A stretch of 58,429 bases of DNA from Flavobacteriales bacterium. Lineage in GTDB: Bacteria; Bacteroidota; Bacteroidia; Flavobacteriales_D; Crocinitomicaceae. The position numbers were made by a program, and so were the translations under genes. The stretch covers positions 1-58,429 of the forward strand of contig JAKSBJ010000217.1 in NCBI GenBank assembly GCA_022361195.1, written 5' to 3'. The notes beneath the pieces were generated by a model. The model was not told where the DNA came from. It ran no database searches and saw only the letters and a list, made by a program, of their open reading frames with translations. Each line of letters opens with the position of its first letter. Positions within the stretch are counted from its first letter, which is position 1. Below are positions 8,723 to 16,455 of this stretch, in pieces.

Positions 8723-9282
8723 TGAAAACGCTTTTAATTTTTTTCGCCTTCATGGCAAGTACAGCTTTTGGACAAGCTATGCCAGAACCTTCACATGCTA
8801 TTCAATTTAGAGACTATGCTGAAAATGCTGCTCCTATTAGTGAAAAAAGTCCTTTAACCCCTAATGTATACCAAAATAATGAACTGTATCAAACAGAAGT
8901 GCAAGCTCAAATCTATTCATCAAGGATGATTAACTCAACAGTAGATATTCTCAATCAACGAATTCAAATGGCCGATCAGGGAATTACACAATCCAATGAT
9001 CTACCAATCGAATACAATAACAATGCTATTGAATTGTCAGTTTACCCCAATCCAACAGACAATCAACTTACATTAAGTTCCTACTTTCCGGAATCCCAAG
9101 CAATAAGCATTCGCATTTACGATTCGAGAGGAAGTTTGGTTGAAGAGGTTCTTAAAAACTTTACCGTGCAAGGTTTATTCTCTCACGAACTAAATACAAG
9201 TAGCTACGCTGCCGGAACCTATTCGGTAATTATGCAAAGTGGAGAATATACCACTCAGGAAAGTGTGATTATCACAAAATAG
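8722..9282 (+). CDS. Small T9SS cargo protein with type A sorting domain
   Basis: 186 residues. A signal peptide (1-17, MKTLLIFFAFMASTAFG) is followed by about 85 residues of low-complexity, Gln/Asn-rich sequence with no recognisable domain, then a type A C-terminal sorting domain (about 108-186) that opens LSVYPNPTDNQLTL and contains YDSRGSLVEE and AAGTYSVIMQSG. The protein should cross the inner membrane by Sec and the outer membrane by T9SS, with the CTD removed or used for anchoring. It starts on the last base of the VWA stop codon and its own stop overlaps the next start, so it is the middle gene of a tight three-gene unit. It may be a surface partner of the VWA protein. Confidence 0.85.
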   Translation: MKTLLIFFAFMASTAFGQAMPEPSHAIQFRDYAENAAPISEKSPLTPNVYQNNELYQTEVQAQIYSSRMINSTVDILNQRIQMADQGITQSNDLPIEYNNNAIELSVYPNPTDNQLTLSSYFPESQAISIRIYDSRGSLVEEVLKNFTVQGLFSHELNTSSYAAGTYSVIMQSGEYTTQESVIITK

Positions 9283-10421
9283 TGAATGCTCTTGTAAAAC
9301 ATAAAACAATAAACAGACTGGTTAGTATTAGCCTCATCAGTCAATTGCTGATCAGTCAGCCGGTGTGGAGGAGCTCGCAACGGGAGTTCCCCACAGCACC
9401 GGTTATTGAAGGTTTAGAATGGGGTATTGTAGGAGATCTTTCCACACTCTCCATTTTTGTTTTGCTTCTTTGTTTACTCTTTAAACCTCTTAACAAAAAG
9501 CTCATCATTGCCTTAGCGGCACTCTTCTTTTTTCTCATTTTGGGGGATCAAAACCGACTTCAACCCTGGGTGTATTTATACCTTCTCATTCTACTGTCCA
9601 CAGCAGGTTTTCGACATGAAAAATCGCCAGATTTGGTTTTAAAAACAGTCCTGCTGATTTTATCACTCAGCTATTTTTGGTCCGGAATTCAAAAATTAAA
9701 TCCCTTTTTTGGGATAGAGATGTTTCCCTGGCTTGCTAGTTTCACCGGACAGGCCGAATTCCTGCAAACTCACCCAGAAGTAGCTTATTGTATTGGTATC
9801 ACAGAGGCCCTGGCAGGTTTGAGTTTGTTATTTGTTCGAATTCAAAAGATAGGGAGCATTGTGATTTTGGGGATGCACCTTTTTATTCTAATTTCTTTGG
9901 GGCCTTTGGTGCACAATTGGAATCATGTGGTTTGGCCATGGAACCTATGTTTTGCGGGAATCTTGATTTTATTGATATGGATAAAAGGAGAAAAAATATC
10001 TTTTCAAACCAGTTTATTTAAGAAGGTTTATTTTTCGATTTGTTTGGTTCTAGTAGGACTATTACCTCTCTTGAATTTAGCAGGGAAATGGGATCATTTT
10101 TTATCCGGAGGATTTTATTCATCTGTGGTTTCGGATGCTATTTTTTATTATCACGAAGATGATCGTACGGCTCTTCCTAAATCATCAAAAGCCTTTCAGT
10201 TTTACAATAAAGGAACGCAGGAAGAATTTGTTTTGCTAGATCAATGGGCATTAGATTATTTGGATGTTCCTATGTATCCTGAAGTCCGTATAAAAAAACA
10301 AATTGGCAAAAAACTCTGTAATTGTGTAAAACGTCCAGTAGCTGCAGGAGTTAGAATAAACTATAAGCACCGTTTTAGTGGTGAATCAGAGACCATCGAA
10401 ATTCCTTGTCGTGATTTATAA
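9282..10421 (+). CDS. Polytopic membrane protein (DoxX/HTTM-like)
   Basis: 379 residues with about eight hydrophobic segments between residues 15 and 270 and a soluble, Cys-containing C-terminus (LCNCVKRP). The segment FWSGIQKLNPFFGIEMFPW resembles the motif that precedes the paired helices in DoxX- and HTTM-type membrane proteins; I treat this as a distant likeness only. Translation starts at a GTG whose first base is the last base of the upstream stop (TAGTG), and no in-frame ATG is nearby. The coupled arrangement with the VWA and T9SS cargo genes suggests one functional unit, possibly an envelope complex. The function is unknown. Confidence 0.7.
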   Translation: MNALVKHKTINRLVSISLISQLLISQPVWRSSQREFPTAPVIEGLEWGIVGDLSTLSIFVLLLCLLFKPLNKKLIIALAALFFFLILGDQNRLQPWVYLYLLILLSTAGFRHEKSPDLVLKTVLLILSLSYFWSGIQKLNPFFGIEMFPWLASFTGQAEFLQTHPEVAYCIGITEALAGLSLLFVRIQKIGSIVILGMHLFILISLGPLVHNWNHVVWPWNLCFAGILILLIWIKGEKISFQTSLFKKVYFSICLVLVGLLPLLNLAGKWDHFLSGGFYSSVVSDAIFYYHEDDRTALPKSSKAFQFYNKGTQEEFVLLDQWALDYLDVPMYPEVRIKKQIGKKLCNCVKRPVAAGVRINYKHRFSGESETIEIPCRDL

Positions 10422-10446
10422 ATATCTAAAAAAGCCTCATTCAAAC

Positions 10447-11457
10447 TTACCATTCTTCTCGTAACAAATCAGCCTTTAGGTGTTGCATTATGTCCACTGA
10501 ATTTGGATGAGAAGTTTGCAATAAAAAGGCATTAATGGTGGAGAGAATACTATTCCCTTCTTGCGGAACAAAAGCCCAGCCTTTAATCGAATTTTCAGTC
10601 ACCAAAAAGTTAGATTTCACCAAAATGGCATGGGAATAAAGACGACCTTGGAAACCGTATCGTCTGCCCAATTCAAAAACTACATTGCTATCAAACTTGT
10701 TAGTTGTGGCCATAAAAGGATTGTTAACAATTAAAGCATCAATATTCTTAGGTATCCCATTCTTAAATTGGATGTTAAAACGAACTGAATGGGTTAATTG
10801 AGATGGAGTTGTAATATCGGAGGAAGTTAGATTACAATCTACTCCAATGGTTTTAAACATATCAATAACGTCAATGCCATGGTGCGTTCCGATAGTAGCG
10901 TCTAAATGTCTTGCAACCACATTTCCCGACACTAAACGTTGATGATTCCCCAAATCTTCAGACCGGCGAACAACTACAAAATCGGCTTCGGCTAAATGTT
11001 CTAGACGATTACCACAAAAAGTAGATAAGATTGCAGCAGAACCATGCGTATTACATGAAACAACATTAACAAATTTTTGTCCCTGAATTTTTTCTTCATT
11101 AATTCCGGACATAAAAGGAATTCCAAATCCCTTTTCACTTCCTTGAGCAGATGCGCCTTTAAGATTAGAAAGTTGCTGATAACGCTCCCAATTTTTAAGC
11201 CCAACCCCATTAGCCGTTGCTTCAAAAATATAATCGACCTCACGCATCACCTCTTTAAAACGAGGATAATCAGGATTGTCAATAGAACAAAGTCGTACTC
11301 CTTTCTCTTCTAATAAACTTAACTCCTGCTGATTCCATGCATTGATGGTACGTTTACACCAATAAATCTCATCCAGACCAATTTCATTCTTATAAAAAAG
11401 CAAGAGGTTAACCAGTGTGGTTCCAATGTTTCCGCCTCCATTTACCAATACTTTCAT
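10447..11457 (-). CDS. Archaeal-type (type II) glyceraldehyde-3-phosphate dehydrogenase-like protein
   Basis: 336 residues. The N-terminus VNGGGNIGTTLVNLLL is a Rossmann nucleotide-binding start like INGYGTIGKRV of archaeal GAPDH. The segment VVSCNTHGSAAIL (Cys135) aligns with the archaeal active-site motif VVSCNTTGL; VVVRRSEDLG matches the archaeal VLVRRAADPND, THHGIDV (residues 191-197) matches SHHGPDV, and TPSQLTHSVRFNI (His223) matches the TTLMHVH region holding the proposed catalytic His. Length and motif order are those of type II GAPDH, which oxidises glyceraldehyde-3-phosphate in archaea. It is rare in Bacteroidota, which use the classical enzyme for glycolysis. The gene lies two bases after a sugar-transferase gene, so a role on a sugar or nucleotide-sugar intermediate of surface glycans is inferred. 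The real substrate is unknown. Confidence 0.65.
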   Translation of the reverse strand: MKVLVNGGGNIGTTLVNLLLFYKNEIGLDEIYWCKRTINAWNQQELSLLEEKGVRLCSIDNPDYPRFKEVMREVDYIFEATANGVGLKNWERYQQLSNLKGASAQGSEKGFGIPFMSGINEEKIQGQKFVNVVSCNTHGSAAILSTFCGNRLEHLAEADFVVVRRSEDLGNHQRLVSGNVVARHLDATIGTHHGIDVIDMFKTIGVDCNLTSSDITTPSQLTHSVRFNIQFKNGIPKNIDALIVNNPFMATTNKFDSNVVFELGRRYGFQGRLYSHAILVKSNFLVTENSIKGWAFVPQEGNSILSTINAFLLQTSHPNSVDIMQHLKADLLREEW

Positions 11458-11459
11458 CC

Positions 11460-11999
11460 TTATCGTTTATTCACCCAATTTTTAACTTTTTCTTTTCCAA
11501 CAAACAAAATAGCGAAGGAGGAAAACATAATTTTCAGATCCATCCAAAAAGAGTGCCGCTTAATGTAGGTTTGATCGTATAACCAACTCACATGTGCATT
11601 ACATACGGGAGACAACTGAGATAAACCGGCAATTCCAGGGCGAACACTCCATCGTCTTTCATAATAATCCCTGTTCCATCCCAAACGTTCAATATCGGCA
11701 ACAGTTAAAGGGCGTGGACCAACAAAACTCATTTCTAATAAAAGGATATTGACCATTTGCGGTAGCTCATCAATACCGGTTTTTCGCAAAACCCTGCCAA
11801 TGGGCGTAATTTTACCATCCAGCATTGTTCGAAATTTGATAATTTGAAACTCCGTCTTTTTATATCCCATCCGGGACTGGACGAAAAACGGATTTTTACG
11901 CTCTAAAATAAGGATGAGAACACTCACCAAAAACATAATAGGGCTTAAAATAAGTAAGCCCAAAAGCGAAAGCACAATATCAAAAGTCACTTTTAACAT
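11460..11999 (-). CDS. Monotopic bacterial sugar transferase (polyprenol-phosphate phosphoglycosyl transferase)
   Basis: 179 residues, the size of a minimal PglC-like enzyme. A single re-entrant hydrophobic segment (about 6-31) is followed by KFRTM (55-59), the Asp77-Glu78 dyad in TGIDELPQ, FVGPRP (92-97) and RWSVRPGIAG, all conserved in the family PF02397. These inner-membrane enzymes transfer a phospho-sugar from a UDP-sugar to undecaprenyl phosphate and so begin capsule, O-antigen or glycoprotein glycan synthesis. It is first in a two-gene unit with the GAPDH-like gene. No other glycosyltransferases are adjacent, which is unusual because these genes normally sit in larger polysaccharide clusters. 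Confidence 0.92.
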   Translation of the reverse strand: MLKVTFDIVLSLLGLLILSPIMFLVSVLILILERKNPFFVQSRMGYKKTEFQIIKFRTMLDGKITPIGRVLRKTGIDELPQMVNILLLEMSFVGPRPLTVADIERLGWNRDYYERRWSVRPGIAGLSQLSPVCNAHVSWLYDQTYIKRHSFWMDLKIMFSSFAILFVGKEKVKNWVNKR

Positions 12000-12082
12000 C
12001 TGTCACTTAAAGATAAGCCTGATTCAATACAAAACCTCCCGAGCTACAGCTTTTTCAGCCAATTTTTATTATTTGTTAGGAT

Positions 12083-12595
12083 TTAATGATCGTTTGATTC
12101 CCGAGATTTCTTATGGTGTTTAGTCTTTAGCTCTTTCGAATAACCTAAATCTGCAGAAGGGAACTGTGAATGCAAATAGTTCAACATTGGCTGAATTTTC
12201 TTCGGTTTCAAGGTGAATGTCATTTGCTTACCATCCTTCGTTTGCATCCAGATGTTATGAGTAGGCCCTGCTCTACCTTGTAAGACATGTTCATACATCC
12301 AAACAATAAAATCCGTTTGTTTACTTTGAATAGCGGCAATTAACGGATGAGTTCCTTTTGAAAGTTTACGCAAATCTGAAATGGCTTTGTAGGACATTAG
12401 ACCACCTATGAGAAGGCAAGCAATAAGCAGAATCCAGATGATTACCGATCCTCCTGCTTCTGGCTTCGAGGATTTATCGACTCCTGATAAAAGCAACCAC
12501 AATATGAAAATGCCGAATAAACCAATAAAGATAGCCCCGACAAGCACTTTCCGGGTCGATCGGCCCATTTCTTTTTTTAAATCTTTCAATTCCAT
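12083..12595 (-). CDS. Membrane protein of unknown function
   Basis: 170 residues from the ATG at 12595 (start MELKDLKKEMG). The in-frame extension upstream to 12655 reads like non-coding sequence and was left out. Two hydrophobic segments (about 18-37 and 50-70) form a hairpin in the membrane, followed by a soluble C-terminal domain of about 95 residues with HPLIAAIQSKQTDFIVWMYEHVLQGRAGPTHNIWMQTKDGKQ, and a His/Lys-rich tail. No family was recognised. The C-terminal domain looks like a small PH-like or beta-rich domain, but that is a guess. Confidence 0.65.
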   Translation of the reverse strand: MELKDLKKEMGRSTRKVLVGAIFIGLFGIFILWLLLSGVDKSSKPEAGGSVIIWILLIACLLIGGLMSYKAISDLRKLSKGTHPLIAAIQSKQTDFIVWMYEHVLQGRAGPTHNIWMQTKDGKQMTFTLKPKKIQPMLNYLHSQFPSADLGYSKELKTKHHKKSRESNDH

Positions 12596-12735
12596 CTCCG
12601 CTGAATTTGAAGGGAAAATAGTCAAAAAAGCGTATAGAAATTGCGGAAATCGCAAAAAACCAAATTAACAAGCGCATTCCAATTGGTAATACCGCACTTT
12701 TCGCCTCAAATTTGTATTAAACAAAACACAAAAAG

Positions 12736-12861
12736 ATGGAAAATAGAACAGCAATCAGTCAAAAGGAAAAATTGCATTTAACCATTGCTTCAAAAGTTGC
12801 GTGGTTTGCTTTTTTAGTGTTAGGATTAGGATACCTTTTAACAGCCCTATTCATTTCTTAA
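12736..12861 (+). CDS. 41-residue single-pass membrane peptide
   Basis: A small open frame with ATG at 12736 and TAA at 12859-12861. It has a hydrophilic N-terminus (MENRTAISQKEKLHLTIASK) and then one hydrophobic helix of about 20 residues (VAWFAFLVLGLGYLLTALFI). The clean hydrophilic-then-hydrophobic design and an A-rich upstream region (ACACAAAAAG) support translation. The 3' end overlaps the stop codon of the convergent barrel gene by four bases. No homology is known to me; it may be a small membrane-protein modulator or a chance frame. Confidence 0.5.
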   Translation: MENRTAISQKEKLHLTIASKVAWFAFLVLGLGYLLTALFIS

Positions 12862-13607
12862 AACCAGCCAATGCTGATTCCGGCACCAAACAGCTGAAGT
12901 TTGTTGCTATTCGGATCTGTAAAGAGGGTTGTCATGTCGTAAAAGCCCCAAAGCATTACATTGTCAACTCCAATACGGATGGTTGGACCATAGTGAATCC
13001 GGTTAAGGTCAGGAAAATTAAACTCTTTATACTCCTCACTCTCAATTCGCCATTTGATATAATTTTCAACCATAAAGGCGAACTTAAATCCTGGATAAAA
13101 CTTGAACTTACCTCTTTCCCTTCGAGCTCTAATTCTCAATTCAAAAGGAACTTCTAAAAAGTTAAATACGGTTCGGTTAATCCACCGTTTTGGGCCAATG
13201 TAAGGCGATAAGTAAGTGTGTTGGTTTTGGTTGGTAGGATTATCCACAAAATCAAATTGCCCGTTGTTTCGGATATTAAAATGGCTGTATCCCAAGCCTA
13301 TTCCAATTCCGATTGGAGAGCGTTTACCAAAAGGGACATCAAACATAAGATTGATATCGTGACCTATTGCATAGAATTTTGTTTTAACTCCATTGGTTTC
13401 TCCAATCCACGAATTCCAGAAAAAAGCAGTGTTAAAGCGATCAAACTTTATCGGCGAATCCTCGTCTGGTGCAGACAATCCGGTATACAATCTAAAAATA
13501 CCCGGTTTACGTCTCTTAAAAGCCTCTCCATACTCATATTTATCCTCTTTCTGTGACCAACTGGCAGCAGAGGTTAAAATAAGTACTATGACAATTAGTT
13601 TGTTCAT
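12858..13607 (-). CDS. Outer-membrane beta-barrel protein
   Basis: 249 residues. A signal peptide (1-18, LIVIVLILTSAASWS) precedes a chain of alternating hydrophobic/polar strands, with Gly-rich turns (SPIGIGIGLGYSHF, FGAGISIGWF) and a terminal aromatic residue, as in small outer-membrane barrels assembled by BAM. There are about eight to ten strands by eye. The start codon follows directly on the last base of galE, so the two are co-transcribed and may be coupled. A role is not evident; similar Bacteroidota proteins are annotated only as porin-family or hypothetical. Confidence 0.75.
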   Translation of the reverse strand: MNKLIVIVLILTSAASWSQKEDKYEYGEAFKRRKPGIFRLYTGLSAPDEDSPIKFDRFNTAFFWNSWIGETNGVKTKFYAIGHDINLMFDVPFGKRSPIGIGIGLGYSHFNIRNNGQFDFVDNPTNQNQHTYLSPYIGPKRWINRTVFNFLEVPFELRIRARRERGKFKFYPGFKFAFMVENYIKWRIESEEYKEFNFPDLNRIHYGPTIRIGVDNVMLWGFYDMTTLFTDPNSNKLQLFGAGISIGWF

Positions 13608-14624
13608 TTATTCAAGGCCTTTTTCCCATTCCCACGAATGTTTTAAAGCAGCAGAGATATCATATTCACACTCCCATCCCAAAACCTCTTTTGCCTTATT
13701 TCCGTTGGCATAAATTTGAACCACATCTCCTGCTCGTCGTTCACCAATTTGGTAATTGAGTTTGAGTTGATTCACTTTTTCAAAAGTATTGATTATTTCC
13801 AAGACAGACGAGCCTTTTCCGGTTCCAAGATTAAATGCTTCGTAAAAAGTCTGCGACTGATTTAGCGACCAATTCAAAGCTAAAACATGAGCACGTGCCA
13901 AATCCACGACATGGATATAATCTCGAATGTTGGTTCCATCAGGGGTATCGTAATCATCACCGAAAACGGTTAATTGTTCTCTAATTCCCTTAGCTGTTTG
14001 CGTTATATAAGGCACCAGATTATTGGGGATTCCCTGAGGTAATTCCCCCAAACGAGCTGAAGGATGAGCGCCAATGGGATTAAAATAACGTAACAAAGTT
14101 CCTTTTATAGCTGCTCCTGATGCAAAGACATCCCGGATCATTTTTTCACAGATTATCTTGGTATGTCCGTAGGGAGAATTGGCTTCCCTAACTGGGCTAT
14201 CCTCTGTCACCTCGGCTTGATCGGGTTCGCCATAAACCGTACAGGAAGAAGAAAAAACCAAATGCTCCAGGTTATACTTCGCCATTCCCTTTAGCACAAC
14301 AGCCATGGACCCCACATTATTTTGGTAATATTTTAAGGGATTAGTAACTGATTCTCCTACAGCCTTATCAGCTGCGAAATGAATTATACCCAGCAAATTG
14401 GGATGTTTTTCAAAAATGGCCATCATTGCCTCTTCATCCGTACAATCTACTGAATAATGAATGGGAGTTTCTCCACTAATTTCTGTTATCCTATCGAGAA
14501 TAAAAGGCTTTGAATTTCTAAAATCGTCAATGATAATTGGTTCATATCCCTCCTTTAACAGTTCAATCACTGTATGAGAACCAATGTATCCGGCTCCGCC
14601 AGTCACAATAATTTGTCTATCCAT
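13608..14624 (-). CDS. galE: UDP-glucose 4-epimerase
   Basis: 338 residues, standard for GalE. An extended SDR fold binds NAD through GGAGYIGSH (9-17); catalytic residues Ser125/126, Tyr152 and Lys156 (PYGHTK) are all present. NIRDYIHVVDLARAH and GTGKGSSVLEII are further family blocks. The enzyme interconverts UDP-glucose and UDP-galactose in the cytoplasm, for galactose use and for UDP-sugar supply to surface glycans. It is followed without a gap by an outer-membrane barrel gene and preceded by a hairpin terminator of the YceI-like gene, so it begins its own unit; the minus-strand bases TAACATTG (14632-14639) are a weak -7 candidate. Confidence 0.95.
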   Translation of the reverse strand: MDRQIIVTGGAGYIGSHTVIELLKEGYEPIIIDDFRNSKPFILDRITEISGETPIHYSVDCTDEEAMMAIFEKHPNLLGIIHFAADKAVGESVTNPLKYYQNNVGSMAVVLKGMAKYNLEHLVFSSSCTVYGEPDQAEVTEDSPVREANSPYGHTKIICEKMIRDVFASGAAIKGTLLRYFNPIGAHPSARLGELPQGIPNNLVPYITQTAKGIREQLTVFGDDYDTPDGTNIRDYIHVVDLARAHVLALNWSLNQSQTFYEAFNLGTGKGSSVLEIINTFEKVNQLKLNYQIGERRAGDVVQIYANGNKAKEVLGWECEYDISAALKHSWEWEKGLE

Positions 14625-14643
14625 CCTAACACAATGTTACAAA

Positions 14644-14675
14644 AAAAGCCTGAGCAAATGAATACTCAGGCTTTT
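14644..14675 (-). terminator. Rho-independent terminator of the YceI-like lipoprotein gene
   Basis: An 11-bp perfect stem (AAAAGCCTGAG at 14644-14654, CTCAGGCTTTT at 14665-14675) with a ten-base loop lies 20 bases after the stop codon on the minus strand and ends in a run of seven T on that strand. Confidence 0.88.
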
Positions 14676-14694
14676 GTTATATCGTTAAAATGTT

Positions 14695-15339
14695 CTATTC
14701 ACATTCTTTTACCAGTGTCGTCTTAACTGCAATGTCAACATCTGTCCAGAATTTGGTAACACCATCAGGACCTGTATGCTTCTCAGCACAAGCCTCGCCT
14801 AAAGCGTCTAAAGCATCCTGCGCTTCAAAATCGGTAATATCAATAGTCAATGTTAAAGTAACAGCTTCGCCTTCTACGACAACATCTCCAGCATATTCCA
14901 CCTCTTTACCATTCATTTTAATCATTACCGTTCCTTCAGTTTCGTTGATTGACGTTACTTCACCACTAATTGATGTTGTTTCGGCCATTTTTCCAAAAAA
15001 GAACTCTCTGATCTTAGGGTCTCTCACCTCATCTTGAGAATTTACGGACTGAACTGGAATTTCAAAAGTAGCACCTGATAGCACTCCCATCATTTCTTCT
15101 GCTCCATCATTTGCCGTTACGTTAATTTCATCAAACGAACCGTTAACGCCAACTTTTTCGGTTAATTTAAAAGCTGTCCAGGTTAAAACTGTTGAACCTT
15201 CATCATAAGAATAGGTACAAACTTCTTCTTGTGTCGTTGTATTTTCCTCAGCTTCGGGATTTTCTTCGGTTTCTTCTTGTCCACCACATGACGCTAAAAG
15301 AATAGCGGACAAACCAAATAGGATTAATTTTCTGTTCAT
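14695..15339 (-). CDS. YceI-like lipoprotein
   Basis: 214 residues. A lipoprotein signal (LSAILLASCGG, lipid-modified Cys18) is followed by a Glu/Thr-rich linker, then a beta-barrel domain resembling YceI: LTWTAFKLTEKVGVNGSFDEI matches the opening strands, and VNSQDEVRDPKIREFFF matches the region where YceI proteins have the L-D-x-R-N-x-H-L element. YceI proteins are lipocalin-like and bind polyprenoid lipids in their cavity. The first half of the linker is acidic. It is a single gene with its own -7 box and terminator. Assignment to the fold is good; the ligand is unknown. Confidence 0.75.
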   Translation of the reverse strand: MNRKLILFGLSAILLASCGGQEETEENPEAEENTTTQEEVCTYSYDEGSTVLTWTAFKLTEKVGVNGSFDEINVTANDGAEEMMGVLSGATFEIPVQSVNSQDEVRDPKIREFFFGKMAETTSISGEVTSINETEGTVMIKMNGKEVEYAGDVVVEGEAVTLTLTIDITDFEAQDALDALGEACAEKHTGPDGVTKFWTDVDIAVKTTLVKECE

Positions 15340-15361
15340 GGCTTTGTTTTTAGTTCTTATA

Positions 15362-15369
15362 CAAAAATA
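15362..15369 (-). promoter_or_regulatory. Putative -7 promoter box of the YceI-like gene
   Basis: The minus strand reads TATTTTTG, matching TAnnTTTG, 22 bases before the ATG. A TTG (plus-strand CAA at 15392) lies about 22 bases further upstream, a little longer than the usual spacing. Confidence 0.55.
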
Positions 15370-15396
15370 CGTTTTAAAGCCATACTGCTTACAATA

Positions 15397-16383
15397 TCAG
15401 AAGCTTTTATCGTAACGATCTTTAATTTCCTTGAAATTATTCAACTTACGATGGGTAATTGCGCCATGAATACTTGCATTTAGCTCAAAACCAATCAATA
15501 AAGCAAAAGAGATAAAGTACATCCACAACATCAAAGCCATGATTGTTCCTAAAGAACCATACAGTTCATTATAACGCGCAAAGTTTTGAATATACAATGA
15601 GTACCCTTCTGAAATTAATACAATTAAGATTGTTGCTAAACTTGCTCCTGCAGAGAAAAATCGGAATGTTTTTCGTTTTGAAGGTGCCCAATAATACAAT
15701 AAAGCGATTCCAAAATACATCCAGGTCATTACCAAAATAAGAGAAGCAGTAGTAAACATCCAACCAAAATTATTGGCTGCAAAATCACTCACTTCAGTCC
15801 AGTTGACAAAAAGCTTACGCATGTATAAAATGGCAATAAACATGAGCAATATTCCAATGACAAATACCACAACCAAAATGAAAGAAGTAATGCGAATGGC
15901 CCACCATTTTCGCTTTTTATAATCAATTTTAGAGTGATTAAAAGTTTTGATCATCACATTAAAACCATTGGAGGTAAAATAGAGGGCAATAACAAATCCA
16001 ACCGAGATGAGAGAATTGACTGTTGAGTGCTGAAATTCATGCAAATTCCCTACAAAATTATTGAAGATATCCTCTGGAATGAAACTACCCAAAACCGGAA
16101 TGACATCATGATCCAAATCAAAAAAACTGAAACTATCACTCAAAACCACCAAAATGAGTCCAAAAGGAATCATGGCTAAAAAGAAATGAAAAGCTAAAGA
16201 AGATGCTCTGGTAGTGACAAAACCATTGCGAATAGAATAGCCAAAGAAGAAGAGAATTTCCCACAACGAAATCCCTTCAAAACCGGGAACTTTCACCTTT
16301 CTGCTAAGGTGAATAATTTTTCGGATTAGTGTTACCCGAAGAATTCGTCCCCATCTTTTTATGCCATCTAAAAAGCCTTTCAT
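15397..16383 (-). CDS. YihY/UPF0761-family inner-membrane protein
   Basis: 328 residues from the ATG at 16383 (start MKGFLDGIKRWG). Six membrane segments are visible, with the family hallmarks SLAFHFFLAMIPFGLILVV near residue 70 and the C-terminal LYGSLGTIMALMLWMYFISFALLIGFELNA. Members were once called ribonuclease BN by mistake; the real function of the family is uncertain, with transport or lipid handling proposed. A TATATTTG box ends five bases before this ATG, which supports it over the extended frame to 16434. Confidence 0.88.
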   Translation of the reverse strand: MKGFLDGIKRWGRILRVTLIRKIIHLSRKVKVPGFEGISLWEILFFFGYSIRNGFVTTRASSLAFHFFLAMIPFGLILVVLSDSFSFFDLDHDVIPVLGSFIPEDIFNNFVGNLHEFQHSTVNSLISVGFVIALYFTSNGFNVMIKTFNHSKIDYKKRKWWAIRITSFILVVVFVIGILLMFIAILYMRKLFVNWTEVSDFAANNFGWMFTTASLILVMTWMYFGIALLYYWAPSKRKTFRFFSAGASLATILIVLISEGYSLYIQNFARYNELYGSLGTIMALMLWMYFISFALLIGFELNASIHGAITHRKLNNFKEIKDRYDKSF

Positions 16384-16388
16384 TGAGG

Positions 16389-16396
16389 CAAATATA
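16389..16396 (-). promoter_or_regulatory. Putative -7 box of the YihY-like gene
   Basis: Minus strand TATATTTG, ending exactly five bases before the ATG at 16383. If active it gives a leaderless transcript. The divergent bestrophin-like gene has a similar box with the same five-base gap. Confidence 0.45.
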
Positions 16397-16418
16397 AAAC
16401 AAAGTCTTTTAGCCCTTT

Positions 16419-16450
16419 TTGGGAGTTTAAACACTTTTTAAATATCTTCG
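16419..16450 (+). promoter_or_regulatory. Putative promoter of the bestrophin-like gene
   Basis: TTG at 16419-16421 and TATCTTCG at 16443-16450 (one mismatch to TAnnTTTG) are 21 bases apart; the -7 box ends five bases before the ATG at 16456. Confidence 0.45.
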
Positions 16451-16455
16451 GCAGC

